From Dyella sp. ASV21 (GTDB taxonomy: Bacteria; Pseudomonadota; Gammaproteobacteria; Xanthomonadales; Rhodanobacteraceae), in contig NZ_JAELTT010000040.1 of NCBI RefSeq assembly GCF_016428975.1, positions 1 to 39,860 of the forward strand: 39,860 nt of DNA, in the 5' to 3' direction. Numbering within the stretch: position 1 is the stretch's first letter; each line of letters starts with the position of its first letter. A program made the position numbers and the translations under genes. Positions 26,129 to 35,431 of this stretch are shown here, piece after piece. The notes beneath the pieces are model-generated. The model did no database searches and was not told the DNA's origin. It saw nothing but the letters and a program-made list of their open reading frames with translations.

Positions 26129-26782
26129 ATGACAGCACCCGCCACGCTCAAGATCGACTTTGTTTCCGACGTGGTGTGCCCGTGGTGCGCCATCGGCCTG
26201 AAGTCGCTGGAGCAGGCGCTGGAGCAGGTGAGCGATGAGGTGACGGTGGAACTGCATTTCCAGCCGTTCGAGCTGAACCCGGACATGGCGCCGGAAGGCG
26301 AAGATGCGGTGGAGCATCTGCAGCGCAAGTACGGCAGTACGCCGGAACAGATCGCTGCCAATCAGGCGGCGATTCGCGAGCGTGGCGCCGACGTGGGCTT
26401 CACCTTCAACATGGATCGCCGCAAGCGTGTGGTGAATACCTTCGACGCTCATCGGCTGCTGCACTGGGCGGCCCTGCAGGGCCGCCAGACCGAGCTGAAA
26501 CAGGCGCTGCTGGCTGCGTATTTCACCGATGGCCGCGACGTGAGCGCGCGCGGCGTGCTGGTGGACGTGGCCGGCGAGACGGGCTTGGACCCGGTGGAAG
26601 CCGGCCATGTGCTGGACGAGGGCCGCTACGGCCAGGATGTTCGCGCGCAGGAGCAATTCTTCCGGTCGCAGGGCATCCAGGCGGTGCCGTCGGTGATCGT
26701 GAACGGGCGTTACCTGATCCAGGGTGGGCAGCCGCCGGAAGTCTTCGCACAGAGCCTGCGCCGCATCGCCGCCGGGGACTGA
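26129..26782 (+). CDS. DsbA-family oxidoreductase (FrnE-like)
   Basis: 217 residues with no signal peptide, so cytoplasmic. The thioredoxin-fold active site Cys17-Pro-Trp-Cys20 lies near the N-terminus (FVSDVVCPWCAIG), with a helical insertion and the cis-Pro region GIQAVPSVIVNGRYLIQGGQ near residues 185–205. This is the FrnE/2-hydroxychromene-2-carboxylate isomerase-like branch, implicated in oxidative-stress thiol chemistry in other bacteria. The ATG at 26129, with GGAG eight bases upstream, is chosen over the longer in-frame start at 26057. Confidence 0.9.
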   Translation: MTAPATLKIDFVSDVVCPWCAIGLKSLEQALEQVSDEVTVELHFQPFELNPDMAPEGEDAVEHLQRKYGSTPEQIAANQAAIRERGADVGFTFNMDRRKRVVNTFDAHRLLHWAALQGRQTELKQALLAAYFTDGRDVSARGVLVDVAGETGLDPVEAGHVLDEGRYGQDVRAQEQFFRSQGIQAVPSVIVNGRYLIQGGQPPEVFAQSLRRIAAGD

Positions 26783-26847
26783 GCGGCCCGGCGGCGCCGG
26801 GACGTGCGAAAATACGGGGCTATTACCGTCCGAACGCTCCGTCACGC

Positions 26848-28497
26848 ATGCTGCGACTCACCGATATCAAGCTTCCGCTGGACCACCCCGAGGGTGCGAT
26901 CGAGGCCGCCGCGCGCGCCAAGCTCGGCCTGGGCACGGATGCACTGCACCGGGTCACGGTGTTCCGGCGCGGCCATGATGCGCGCAAGCGTGGCCATATC
27001 CAGCTGATCTACACGCTGGACGTGGAGGTAGCCGATGAGGCCGGCGTACTCAAGCGCCACGCCAACGACAAGCATGTGCAGCCCACGCCCGACACGGGCT
27101 ACCACTTCGTGGCGCGGGCGCCGGAAGGCCTCGCCCAGCGTCCCATCGTGATCGGCCTGGGGCCGTGCGGCCTGTTCGCCGGCCTGCTGCTGGCGCAGAT
27201 GGGTTACCGACCGATCATCCTCGATCGCGGCAAGGCCGTGCGCGAGCGCACCGTGGATACCTGGGGCCTGTGGCGCAAGCGCCAGCTGGAGCCGGAATCC
27301 AACGTGCAGTTCGGCGAGGGCGGCGCGGGCACCTTTTCGGACGGCAAGCTTTACAGCCAGATCTCCGATCCCAAGCACCACGGCCGCAAGGTGCTCACCG
27401 AGTTCGTCGAGGCCGGCGCGCCGGAGGAAATTCTCTACGTGAGCAAGCCGCACATCGGCACCTTCCGCCTGGTGACGATGGTGGAGAACATGCGCGCGAC
27501 CATCGAGTCGCTGGGCGGCGAGATCCGCTTCCAGCAGCGCGTGGATGACGTGCTGGTCGACACCGACGCCGCAGGCAACCGCCAGCTGCGCGGCGTGGTA
27601 CTCACCAGCGGCGAGCAACTGCTCAGCGAGCATGTCGTGCTGGCCGTGGGCCACAGCGCGCGGGATACCTTTTTCATGCTGCACGAACGCGGCGTCTACA
27701 TGGAACCCAAGCCGTTCTCCATTGGCTTTCGCGTGGAGCACCCGCAGTCCATCATCGACCGTGCGCGCTTCGGCCCGCAGGCTGGCCACCCGATCCTGGG
27801 CGCGGCCGACTACAAGCTGGTGCATCACTGCAGCGGCGACCACCAAGGCAAGGGACGCTCGGTGTACAGCTTCTGCATGTGCCCAGGCGGCACCGTGGTG
27901 GCGGCAACCTCCGAGCCCGAGCGCGTGGTCACCAACGGCATGAGCCAGTACTCACGCAACGAACGCAACGCCAATGCAGCCATCGTGGTGGGCATTGATC
28001 CCAAGGATTTCGCCGCGTTCGACGACAGCGGCAGCCCGCTGGCCGGCATCGCCTTGCAGCGTGACCTGGAGTCGCGCGCCTATGCCTTGGGCGGACGCAA
28101 CTACAGCGCTCCGGGCCAATTGGTGGGCGACTTCCTGGCCGGCAAGCCCTCCACCGAATTCGGTCAGGTGCAGCCGTCGTACAAGCCGGGCGTGCATCTG
28201 ACCGATCTGGCGACGGTGCTGCCCGAATACGCCATCGACGCCATCCGCGAGGCGTTACCCGCGTTCGAGCGCCAGATCAAGGGCTTCGCCATGCACGACG
28301 CCGTGCTTACCGGCGTGGAAACGCGCACCTCCTCACCGGTGCGCATCCGCCGCGGCGAGGACTACCAGAGCCTCAATACCCGCGGCCTTTATCCGGCCGG
28401 CGAAGGCGCCGGCTATGCCGGCGGCATCCTCTCGGCCGCCGTGGACGGCATCCGCGTGGCCGAGGCGGTGGCGTTGTCGATCAACGCCACCAAGTAA
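26848..28497 (+). CDS. FAD-dependent oxidoreductase, COG2509 family
   Basis: 549 residues. An N-terminal ~95-residue domain precedes the FAD-binding Rossmann motif at about 98–125 (PIVIGLGPCGLFAGLLLAQM). Further family blocks are QFGEGGAGTFSDGKLYSQ, YSFCMCPGGTVVAA near residue 345, and the C-terminal second FAD contact GLYPAGEGAGYAGGILSAAV. COG2509 proteins are predicted dehydrogenases of unknown physiological substrate. The two close cysteines in SFCMCPGG are conserved in the family to my recollection. The gene stands alone, 65 bases after the DsbA-like gene. Confidence 0.92.
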   Translation: MLRLTDIKLPLDHPEGAIEAAARAKLGLGTDALHRVTVFRRGHDARKRGHIQLIYTLDVEVADEAGVLKRHANDKHVQPTPDTGYHFVARAPEGLAQRPIVIGLGPCGLFAGLLLAQMGYRPIILDRGKAVRERTVDTWGLWRKRQLEPESNVQFGEGGAGTFSDGKLYSQISDPKHHGRKVLTEFVEAGAPEEILYVSKPHIGTFRLVTMVENMRATIESLGGEIRFQQRVDDVLVDTDAAGNRQLRGVVLTSGEQLLSEHVVLAVGHSARDTFFMLHERGVYMEPKPFSIGFRVEHPQSIIDRARFGPQAGHPILGAADYKLVHHCSGDHQGKGRSVYSFCMCPGGTVVAATSEPERVVTNGMSQYSRNERNANAAIVVGIDPKDFAAFDDSGSPLAGIALQRDLESRAYALGGRNYSAPGQLVGDFLAGKPSTEFGQVQPSYKPGVHLTDLATVLPEYAIDAIREALPAFERQIKGFAMHDAVLTGVETRTSSPVRIRRGEDYQSLNTRGLYPAGEGAGYAGGILSAAVDGIRVAEAVALSINATK

Positions 28498-28675
28498 GAC
28501 CTTACCTACGCAAGCGCATGGAAAAGTTGCCCGCAATGGGCGACTTCGGCTGACTTGCGCGCCCTTTCATGACCTACGACCTAATTGCCGCATCGTGAGC
28601 ATTACGTCAGTTTCATGTAAGCAATTTGTGATCGAATCGTAACTTCTTGCTGTTTCCCCAACGGCAAGCACCCCT

Positions 28676-28717
28676 GCCGACGACTGTCCCCACAGAGTGA
28701 CGTTGCTAGACGTCGGC
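28676..28717. promoter_or_regulatory. Inverted repeat in the TonB-receptor leader
   Basis: GCCGACG (28676–28682) and CGTCGGC (28711–28717) are perfect seven-base arms 28 bases apart, ending 38 bases before the receptor ATG. A smaller CGGCA/TGCCG hairpin lies just upstream and shares bases with the left arm, so two alternative foldings are possible. I could not place a confident promoter in this 258-base gap. Confidence 0.35.
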
Positions 28718-28755
28718 TCCCCGTAACTTTATGCCCCGTAAAGGGAGACGGCTGC

Positions 28756-31662
28756 ATGAACAACACCGCTTACACCCGCAAACTGCTCGCATTCGCCTGT
28801 CTGGCCGCCATCGCTGGCCAAGCCGCAGCGCAAGATGCTGCGAACAATCAGGCTGCTGACGCCAGCAATGCGGCCAAGCTGGAAACGGTCACGGTCACCG
28901 GTACCCGCATTTCCAACCCGAATGTGATCTCGCCCACTCCGGTGAGCGTGCTGACCGCCGCGGACATCAAGGCCACCGGCGCCGTGAACGTCGGCGACCT
29001 GATGACCACCATGCCGCAGCTGTCCACCAGCTACACCATGGGCAACTCCACGCAATCGATCGGCACCGCCGGCATCGCCCGCCAGGACCTGCGCAACCTC
29101 GGCACCAACCGTACCCTGGTGCTGGTCAACGGCCGCCGCTTCGTTGGCGCCACGGCAGGCAACACTGCGGTTGACGTGAACCTGATCCCGGCCGACTGGA
29201 TCGAGCGCGTGGAAATCATCACCGGCGGCGCCTCGGCCGTGTACGGTGCCGACGCCGTTACCGGCGTGGTCAACTTCATCCTCAAGAAGAACTACCAGGG
29301 CGCCAACCTGCACGCGCAGTACGGCACCTCCGAGCACGGTGGCTTCGACAAGAAGCTGATCTCGCTCACCGGCGGGCTGAACTTCGCCGACAACCGTGGC
29401 AACGTCGCCGTGTCGGTTGAGCATAGCGACCAGGATTCGCTGGAATTCAGCGACCGCTTCGGTCATGAGTCCTACACCACCATCAAGACGCCGAACGGCC
29501 CGACCGATGCCGCGCTGTTCGGCAACGCCGGCAGCTACACCATCACCGAGGGCGGCACCTTCTCCTTCGGCAAGGCGGCGGACATCAACAAGCGCTATGT
29601 GTTCGACTCGAACGGCAGCGTGCGCAAGCAGCGCTTCGGCGGCCTGTACGACGACACCGGCCGCTGCACCGACTGCGACCGCGTGGACCTCAACCAGGTC
29701 AGCCAGTTGCAGCCGCGCTACGGCCGCACCAGCATCAGTTCGGTGGCCAGCTTCGACATCACGCCGGAGCACCGCCTGTACGCCGAAGGCACCTACAGCC
29801 ACGTCGACGTGAAGAAGTTCGGCCAGCCGGCTTTCGGCAGCGGCGCGTCGGCCTACAAGATCACCGCCGACAACGCCTACATCACGCCGGAACTCGCCGC
29901 GCTGATGAAGGCCAACGGCGCCAACAGCATCACCGTCGGTCGCTTTGACGTGGACGCCGGCCGTCGTGGCGAAGACACCGCCCGCGATACCAGCCGCGTC
30001 GTGCTCGGCGCCAACGGCGTGATCACCGGCGACTGGCAGTACGACGCCTCGGTGACCTACGGCGTGACGGACGAGACCCGCCACAACTTCAACAACCGCA
30101 TCAAGGATCGCTTCTTCGCCTCGATCGACGCGGTGAAGGACTCCAAGGGCAACATCGTCTGCCGTTCCTCGCTGAACCCCAAGGCGATCAACGCGAACAC
30201 CGGCAAGGTGCTCAACCCGATCGCCCTGGGCGGTGGCTGCGTGCCCACCAGCATCTTCGGCAACGGTGCGATCAATCCGGCGGCGGCGCAGTGGTTCAAC
30301 ACCACCACCACCACCTCCTCGCGCCTCACCCAGTTCGTGGGCGGCGGCTCGGTGACCAACAACAACCTGTTCGATATGCCGTTCGAGGCAGGTTCGGCCA
30401 GCATGGCCGCCGGCGTGGAATTCCGTCGCGAATCCAGCCGCCAGGTGACCGACCCGCTGGACGCGGCCGGCCTCACCTTCCTCAACGCTATCCCGCCGTC
30501 GAGCGGCGCCTATGACGTGAAGGAAGGCTACATCGAGACCGCGCTGCCGCTGATCACCGGCAAGCCGTTCGTGCAGAACCTCACCTTCGACGCCGCCGCA
30601 CGTTTCTCCGACTACTCCACCATCGGCCACACCAAGGCGTGGCGCTGGGGCCTGGACTGGTCGATCGTCGATGACCTGCGCCTGCGCGGCACCATGTCCT
30701 CCGCCGTGCGCGCGCCGAACATCGGTGAGCTGTACAGCGGCCAGCGCGAGAACTTCTTCTCGGTGACCGACCCGTGCTCGGCCAACCAGATCAAGAACGG
30801 CCCGAACCCGTCCGTGCGCCAGGCCAACTGCCTTGCCCTCGGCGTGCCGCAGGGCTGGACCTCGACCAACGGCTCGACCATTCGCGGCGTGTCCGGCAGC
30901 AACCCGAACCTGCAGCCGGAACAGGGTCGCACCTGGACCGCCGGCTTCGTGTTCACGCCCAGCTTCCTCACCGGCTTCGGCCTCACGGTGGACTACTGGA
31001 ACATCAAGCTGACCAACGCGGTGAGCGCCCCCACCGGCCAGGACGTGGTCAACCACTGCGTGGATGCCACCACTGGCGTCAACAACGTGTACTGCCAGAA
31101 CGCCACGCGTGACGGCAGCTCCAACGAGTTGAACTACATCCGCACGATCAACCAGAACATCTCCTCGCTCAGCACCTCGGGCATCGACATCGGCGCGTAC
31201 TACTCGCATCCGCTGTTCGGCGGCAAGATGAACTGGGCGGTGGATGCCACCCGCGTGATCGGCTTCACCGAGCACCCGTTCCAGGACGATCCGGCCAACA
31301 CCGTGCAGGACAACGGCACGTTGGGCTTCCCGGAATGGAAGGCGGTGCTGCGCGCCACCTACAGCCGCGAGAACTGGGCATTCAACTGGAATGCACGTTA
31401 CTTCTCCTCGATGCTGCGCGTGAGCAACGAGAGCTACCGCTCCAACCCGAAGCAGACCATGCCGATCACTGCCGGCTCGGGCTTCTTCAACGACGTCCGT
31501 GCCAGCTACGTGTTCCCCAACAGCGGCTGGCAGGCTTATGTGGGCGTGACCAACGTGTTCGACCGCGATCCGCCGGTGAACCTGTTCGGCACCACCTTCG
31601 GCTCGGCGCTGTACGACGCCATCGGCCGCGCCTACTACGCGGGCTTCAACTACAACTTCTGA
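28756..31662 (+). CDS. TonB-dependent outer-membrane receptor
   Basis: 968 residues. The signal peptide is 1–25. A TonB-box-like LETVTVTGTR lies near residue 45, the plug domain is about 60–190 (NRTLVLVNGRRFVGA, VEIITGGASAVYGADAVTGV), and the 22-strand barrel runs to a terminal Phe (NYNF). Barrel hallmarks include RGTMSSAVRAPNIGELY and NPNLQPEQGRTWTAGF. Several cysteines come in pairs (CTDC; DPC…ANC; HC…YC), suggesting disulfide-stapled extracellular loops. The ligand is unknown; no transporter or sigma/anti-sigma genes sit beside it. AGGGAG precedes the ATG. Confidence 0.96.
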   Translation: MNNTAYTRKLLAFACLAAIAGQAAAQDAANNQAADASNAAKLETVTVTGTRISNPNVISPTPVSVLTAADIKATGAVNVGDLMTTMPQLSTSYTMGNSTQSIGTAGIARQDLRNLGTNRTLVLVNGRRFVGATAGNTAVDVNLIPADWIERVEIITGGASAVYGADAVTGVVNFILKKNYQGANLHAQYGTSEHGGFDKKLISLTGGLNFADNRGNVAVSVEHSDQDSLEFSDRFGHESYTTIKTPNGPTDAALFGNAGSYTITEGGTFSFGKAADINKRYVFDSNGSVRKQRFGGLYDDTGRCTDCDRVDLNQVSQLQPRYGRTSISSVASFDITPEHRLYAEGTYSHVDVKKFGQPAFGSGASAYKITADNAYITPELAALMKANGANSITVGRFDVDAGRRGEDTARDTSRVVLGANGVITGDWQYDASVTYGVTDETRHNFNNRIKDRFFASIDAVKDSKGNIVCRSSLNPKAINANTGKVLNPIALGGGCVPTSIFGNGAINPAAAQWFNTTTTTSSRLTQFVGGGSVTNNNLFDMPFEAGSASMAAGVEFRRESSRQVTDPLDAAGLTFLNAIPPSSGAYDVKEGYIETALPLITGKPFVQNLTFDAAARFSDYSTIGHTKAWRWGLDWSIVDDLRLRGTMSSAVRAPNIGELYSGQRENFFSVTDPCSANQIKNGPNPSVRQANCLALGVPQGWTSTNGSTIRGVSGSNPNLQPEQGRTWTAGFVFTPSFLTGFGLTVDYWNIKLTNAVSAPTGQDVVNHCVDATTGVNNVYCQNATRDGSSNELNYIRTINQNISSLSTSGIDIGAYYSHPLFGGKMNWAVDATRVIGFTEHPFQDDPANTVQDNGTLGFPEWKAVLRATYSRENWAFNWNARYFSSMLRVSNESYRSNPKQTMPITAGSGFFNDVRASYVFPNSGWQAYVGVTNVFDRDPPVNLFGTTFGSALYDAIGRAYYAGFNYNF

Positions 31663-31691
31663 CCTGGGTGGCAGCCCAGGGACTTGGGGCG

Positions 31692-31715
31692 AAAGGGCCG
31701 GCTTGCCGGTCCTTT
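31692..31715 (+). terminator. First of two tandem hairpins after the receptor
   Basis: AAAGGGCCGGC-TT-GCCGGTCCTTT: an eleven-base-pair stem with one G·T pair and a two-base formal loop. Only a short T run follows within the stem's end. Confidence 0.6.
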
Positions 31716-31731
31716 CATCAGGAAGGGAATG

Positions 31732-31756
31732 GGGCCGGCCTTTGCCGGCCCTTTTT
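31732..31756 (+). terminator. Rho-independent terminator of the receptor gene
   Basis: GGGCCGGC-CTTT-GCCGGCCC followed by TTTTT: a perfect eight-base GC stem with a U-tract, 70 bases after the TonB-receptor stop. Confidence 0.85.
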
Positions 31757-31841
31757 CTTGGGCGGGGCCGGGGCCGGCAGGCGCCGGTCCGGCATGCGAG
31801 AATGACCGGCCGACGCGAACTGACGCGCCCGACCTGCCCCG

Positions 31842-33944
31842 ATGCTGACCGACACCACCAAAGACGCGATCCGCGCCGCCTATACGCGCCTCAAAGACGG
31901 CTTGCCCGGCTTTCGCGCCCGCGCGTCGCAGGGAAAGATGATCGCCGAGGTGGCCAAGGCGCTGGCGCAGGAAGGCGGCGCCGCCGTGATCGAGGCGCCT
32001 ACCGGCACCGGCAAATCCATGGCCTATCTCATCGCGGGCGTGGAGGTAGCGCGCGCGCAGAAGAAGAAGCTGCTTATCGCCACCGCCACCGTGGCGCTGC
32101 AGGAGCAGCTGGTCCAGCGCGATATCCCGCTTTATCTCAAGCTCAATGGCCGTGAGGCCAAGGTGGCGTTGGCCAAGGGTCGCGGTCGCTACCTATGCCC
32201 GCGCAACCTCGCCATGGCCAGCAATAGCCTGAATGAGACGGCACAGATGGGCCTGGGCTTCGACGCCGACCTAGCGCTATGGAGCAAGCCCCCGCAGGAA
32301 CGCGACAAGAAGGCGCTCTCCAAGCTGGCCGGCCTGTACGACCGTGGCGAATGGGATGGCGATATCGACGCCGCGCCGGAACCCATCAGCGACGTGCTGC
32401 GCCCGATGATCACCACCAGCGCGGGCGGCTGCACCGGACGCAAGTGCGCGCAGTTCATGAACTGCCCTTTCTTCGCCGCGCGCCGCGCCGTGGGCGACGC
32501 CGAAATCATCGTCGCCAACCAGGATCTGGTGCTGGCCGACCTGACCATGCCGCGCGAAGAAGACGGCTTTGGCGGCGTGATCCTGCCCAAGCCCGACGAA
32601 ACCCTGTACATCTTCGACGAAGGCCACCACGTTCCATCCAAGGCGATCGACCGTGGCGCGGCCGACGTCTATCTGAACGCCGCCGCGCGCCAGTTGAGCC
32701 GCCTGGGTCGCCAGATCCACGCCGCCTACTCGCTTACCGACAAAGAGGTGATCGGCAAGCTGCCGCTCGATGTCGGCGACCAGAAACTGCAGGAACTCAG
32801 CAACGCGCTGGAAGAACTGGAAAAGGAAATCCGGCTCGGCTGGCTGCCGTCGCCCGATGACGACGAGCCGATGTATCGCGGCTCGCTCGGCCAGCTGCCC
32901 GAGGCCTGGGTGGAGCACGCGCGCGTACTCTACGTATTCACCGCCGAAGTGGAACGCTGGATCGCCGCGGTGCGCCGCGCCGTGCTCGAAATGACCGAAA
33001 GCGGCCCCACCCACGAAGCGCTGTCGCGCGAACTGGGCATTGCACTGGAACGCATCGACCGCCAGCTGCGCACATGGCGCGCGTGGTCCACCAGCGATGG
33101 CGAGAACGCGCCGCCACTGGCGCGCTGGGTTACGCTGAGCAACGACCAGCAGCTGGTATGCCACGCCTCCTCGGTGTCGGCCGGCGGGCTGCTGCGCAGT
33201 GTGCTGTGGGGCAACGCCAGCGGTGTGGTGATGACCTCGGCCACGCTCAGCGCAGGCGGCAATTTCCGCGGCTTCGCCGACGCCGTGGGCCTGCCCGACG
33301 ACGCGGTGACGCTCAGCCTGCCCTCACCGTTCGACCTCGCCACGCAGGCGCGGCTGGAAGTGCCCGCCATGCGCGCGCTGCCCGATGCGCGCGAAGAACA
33401 CGTACTCGAAATCTGCGACTGGCTGGCCGAGCATCTGGATTGGGACGCCGGCAACCTGGTGCTGTTCACCTCGCGCGCCAAGCTCGATCGCGTGCTCCAG
33501 AAGCTGCCCATCGACAAGGTGCGCAAGGTGCGCGCGCAGGGCTCGCTGGGCAAGGCGCAACTGGTCGCCGAACACATTGCAGACGTGGAAGCCGGCAAGG
33601 GCAGCACGCTGTTCGGGCTGGCCTCGTTCGGCGAAGGCCTGGACCTGCCCGGCAAGCTATGCGAAACCGTGGTGATTACCCAGCTGCCCTTCGCCGTACC
33701 CACCGACCCGGTTGGCGCCACCTATGCGGAATGGCTGGAATCGCGCGGACGCAATCCCTTTATCGAAGTGACCGTGCCTGAAGCCACGCGCGTACTGACG
33801 CAGTATTGCGGCCGCCTGATCCGCACGGAAACCGACCGTGGCCGCATCGTGCTGCTGGATCGCCGCGTGGTGCTCAAGCGCTATGGCGAACGTATGCTGC
33901 GCGCGCTGCCCCCATTTACCCGCGTCATCGAGAAAGTGGCATGA
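31842..33944 (+). CDS. dinG: ATP-dependent DNA helicase DinG
   Basis: A 700-residue superfamily 2, XPD-like 5'–3' helicase that unwinds D-loops, R-loops and forked DNA during repair. Walker A is APTGTGKS (52–59). Four cysteines, Cys119, Cys197, Cys202 and Cys208 (RYLC, then GGCTGRKC and NCPFF), form the expected 4Fe-4S site. The Walker B DEGH box is Asp259–His262. C-terminal motifs VMTSATLS and QYCGRLIRTETDRGRI are present. The stop overlaps the hutD-like ATG by four bases (ATGA). Confidence 0.96.
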   Translation: MLTDTTKDAIRAAYTRLKDGLPGFRARASQGKMIAEVAKALAQEGGAAVIEAPTGTGKSMAYLIAGVEVARAQKKKLLIATATVALQEQLVQRDIPLYLKLNGREAKVALAKGRGRYLCPRNLAMASNSLNETAQMGLGFDADLALWSKPPQERDKKALSKLAGLYDRGEWDGDIDAAPEPISDVLRPMITTSAGGCTGRKCAQFMNCPFFAARRAVGDAEIIVANQDLVLADLTMPREEDGFGGVILPKPDETLYIFDEGHHVPSKAIDRGAADVYLNAAARQLSRLGRQIHAAYSLTDKEVIGKLPLDVGDQKLQELSNALEELEKEIRLGWLPSPDDDEPMYRGSLGQLPEAWVEHARVLYVFTAEVERWIAAVRRAVLEMTESGPTHEALSRELGIALERIDRQLRTWRAWSTSDGENAPPLARWVTLSNDQQLVCHASSVSAGGLLRSVLWGNASGVVMTSATLSAGGNFRGFADAVGLPDDAVTLSLPSPFDLATQARLEVPAMRALPDAREEHVLEICDWLAEHLDWDAGNLVLFTSRAKLDRVLQKLPIDKVRKVRAQGSLGKAQLVAEHIADVEAGKGSTLFGLASFGEGLDLPGKLCETVVITQLPFAVPTDPVGATYAEWLESRGRNPFIEVTVPEATRVLTQYCGRLIRTETDRGRIVLLDRRVVLKRYGERMLRALPPFTRVIEKVA

Positions 33945-34498
33945 GTTTGCGCATCATCCGTTCCGCCGACACGCAGACCCAACCGTGGAAAAACGGCCTG
34001 GGCACCACGCGCGAGATCGCGCGCTTCCCGCGCGCATCCACCAGCGACGACTTCGTCTGGCGCGTAAGCGTGGCGGAAGTGAACAGCGCCGCGCCGTTCT
34101 CGCTGTTCCCCGGCATCGACCGCAGCATCGCCCTGCTGGAAGGCGACGGCTTCACCATGACGCTGGACGGTGACCGCCAGCATGCACTTACCACGCCTTA
34201 TGTGCCGTTCGCGTTTGCCGGTGAAGCGCGGGTTGACGTGGTCATGGCCGGCGGCGCCACCCGCGACTTCAACCTGATGGTGCGTCGCGCCTCCGCGCAG
34301 GGCACCGTGGCGGTGTACGACACGGCAGGCAGCCATGTCGCGCCCGAGGACGCCGTGTTGCTTTATGTGGCGCGCGGCGCCGCGCACACCACGGATGGCG
34401 AACTGCAGGCCGGCGATGCGTGGCTGCCGGATACCGCGCCGTTTCATCTGGCGCCCGGCGCATTGGCCCTGCTGGTTCGCGTGCACCTTCACGCCTGA
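33941..34498 (+). CDS. HutD/Ves family protein
   Basis: 185 residues with a double-stranded β-helix (cupin-like) fold expected from the family. The diagnostic opening is PWKNGLGTTREIARFP near residue 13, followed by WRVSVAEVNSAAPFSLFPGI and DRSIALLEGDGF. HutD occurs with histidine-utilisation genes elsewhere, and E. coli Ves was linked to cold growth; neither context is present here. The ATG at 33941 overlaps the dinG stop; a longer in-frame start inside dinG lacks conserved residues. Confidence 0.88.
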   Translation: MSLRIIRSADTQTQPWKNGLGTTREIARFPRASTSDDFVWRVSVAEVNSAAPFSLFPGIDRSIALLEGDGFTMTLDGDRQHALTTPYVPFAFAGEARVDVVMAGGATRDFNLMVRRASAQGTVAVYDTAGSHVAPEDAVLLYVARGAAHTTDGELQAGDAWLPDTAPFHLAPGALALLVRVHLHA

Positions 34499-34528
34499 CC
34501 ATCGCGGCCGCATGGCGACCACAAGCCA

Positions 34529-34552
34529 GCCTGTAACAGGCCTGTCTATAAT
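34529..34552 (+). promoter_or_regulatory. Promoter candidate with 13-base palindrome upstream of nnrU-like gene
   Basis: A perfect TATAAT (34547–34552) is preceded five bases earlier by GCCTGT-A-ACAGGC (34529–34541). The palindrome falls in the −10/−35 spacer, a usual repressor-site position. No clear −35 hexamer is seen. Confidence 0.45.
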
Positions 34553-34584
34553 CCGGAGCACTGCCACCACCCCCGGTTGAACCC

Positions 34585-35163
34585 ATGTTCTGGCTTGTCG
34601 CTGGTCTGGTGTTGTTTCTGGGCGCCCATTCGGTGCGCATCGTCGCCAGCGACTGGCGCGACCGGCAGCTTACGCGGCTGGGCGACACGCGCTGGAAGGC
34701 GCTGTATTCGCTGATCTCCATCGCCGGTTTCGTGCTGATCGTGTGGGGCTTCGGGCAAGCGCGCCTGCAACCGGTACTGCTCTACGTACCGCCGCTGTGG
34801 CTGCGCCACCTCAATGCATTGTTCACCTTGCTGGCCTTTATCCTGGTGGCGGCGGCTTACGTGCCCCATAACCATGTCAAGGCAAAGCTCGGTCACCCCA
34901 TGCTGGCCGGTGTGAAGACCTGGGCGTTTGGCCATCTGCTTGCCACCGGCATGCTGCACGATGTGGTGCTGTTCGGCGGCTTTCTGCTCTGGGCCGTGGT
35001 GGATTTCGTCAGCGCGCGGCGGCGCGATCGGGCCGCCGGGGTGGTCTATCCCGCCGGAGCAGTCCGCGGCGACCTCATCACCGTGCTGGCCGGCGCCGTG
35101 GCCTGGGCGGTATTTGCCTTCTGGTTGCACGGCTGGCTGATCGGCGTGAAGCCGATGGGGTGA
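34585..35163 (+). CDS. NnrU family membrane protein
   Basis: 192 residues with about five to six membrane helices. The family features are visible: FWLVAGLVLFLGAHSVRIVA at the N-terminus, the His-containing HNHVKAKLGHPMLAGVKTWA block near residue 95, and FGHLLATGMLHDVVLFGGFL. NnrU proteins were first noted beside denitrification genes and share the fold of isoprenoid-modifying 15-cis-ζ-carotene isomerase, which binds heme. No nitrogen-oxide gene is nearby. A likely own promoter lies upstream. Confidence 0.9.
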   Translation: MFWLVAGLVLFLGAHSVRIVASDWRDRQLTRLGDTRWKALYSLISIAGFVLIVWGFGQARLQPVLLYVPPLWLRHLNALFTLLAFILVAAAYVPHNHVKAKLGHPMLAGVKTWAFGHLLATGMLHDVVLFGGFLLWAVVDFVSARRRDRAAGVVYPAGAVRGDLITVLAGAVAWAVFAFWLHGWLIGVKPMG

Positions 35164-35233
35164 CATCAGTCATCGTCGCGCCCGCCCTGCCGCTGCGTTA
35201 GAGTGGCGCCGTTAACCCCCCGAGGATCGGCCC

Positions 35234-35431
35234 ATGGCTGCCTTCCTGCTTTGGCTGTTGCTGCTGGTGTTCTGCTGGCCGCTCGCGCTGCTGGCGCTGG
35301 TGCTTTACCCCATCGTATGGCTGCTCACGCTGCCGTTCCGGCTGGTGGGCATCACCGTGGGCGCCGTGTTCGCCCTGCTGGGCGCGATGCTGATGCTGCC
35401 GGCGCGCGTATTACGCGGCAAACCCGCTTAA
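35234..35431 (+). CDS. Small two-helix membrane protein (65 aa)
   Basis: 65 residues, almost wholly hydrophobic: helix one about 3–32 (LLWLLLLVFCWPLALLALVL) and helix two about 37–58 (LVGITVGAVFALLGAMLML), ending in the basic tail RVLRGKPA. GAGG lies nine bases before the ATG. The stop TAA is followed immediately by the GTG of the next gene, so it is probably real and co-translated. Function unknown. Confidence 0.7.
   Translation: MAAFLLWLLLLVFCWPLALLALVLYPIVWLLTLPFRLVGITVGAVFALLGAMLMLPARVLRGKPA

Noticed and set aside
28729-31275. 848-codon open frame antisense to the TonB receptor
   Set aside because: Same composition artefact; the sense frame has a signal peptide, plug and barrel end.
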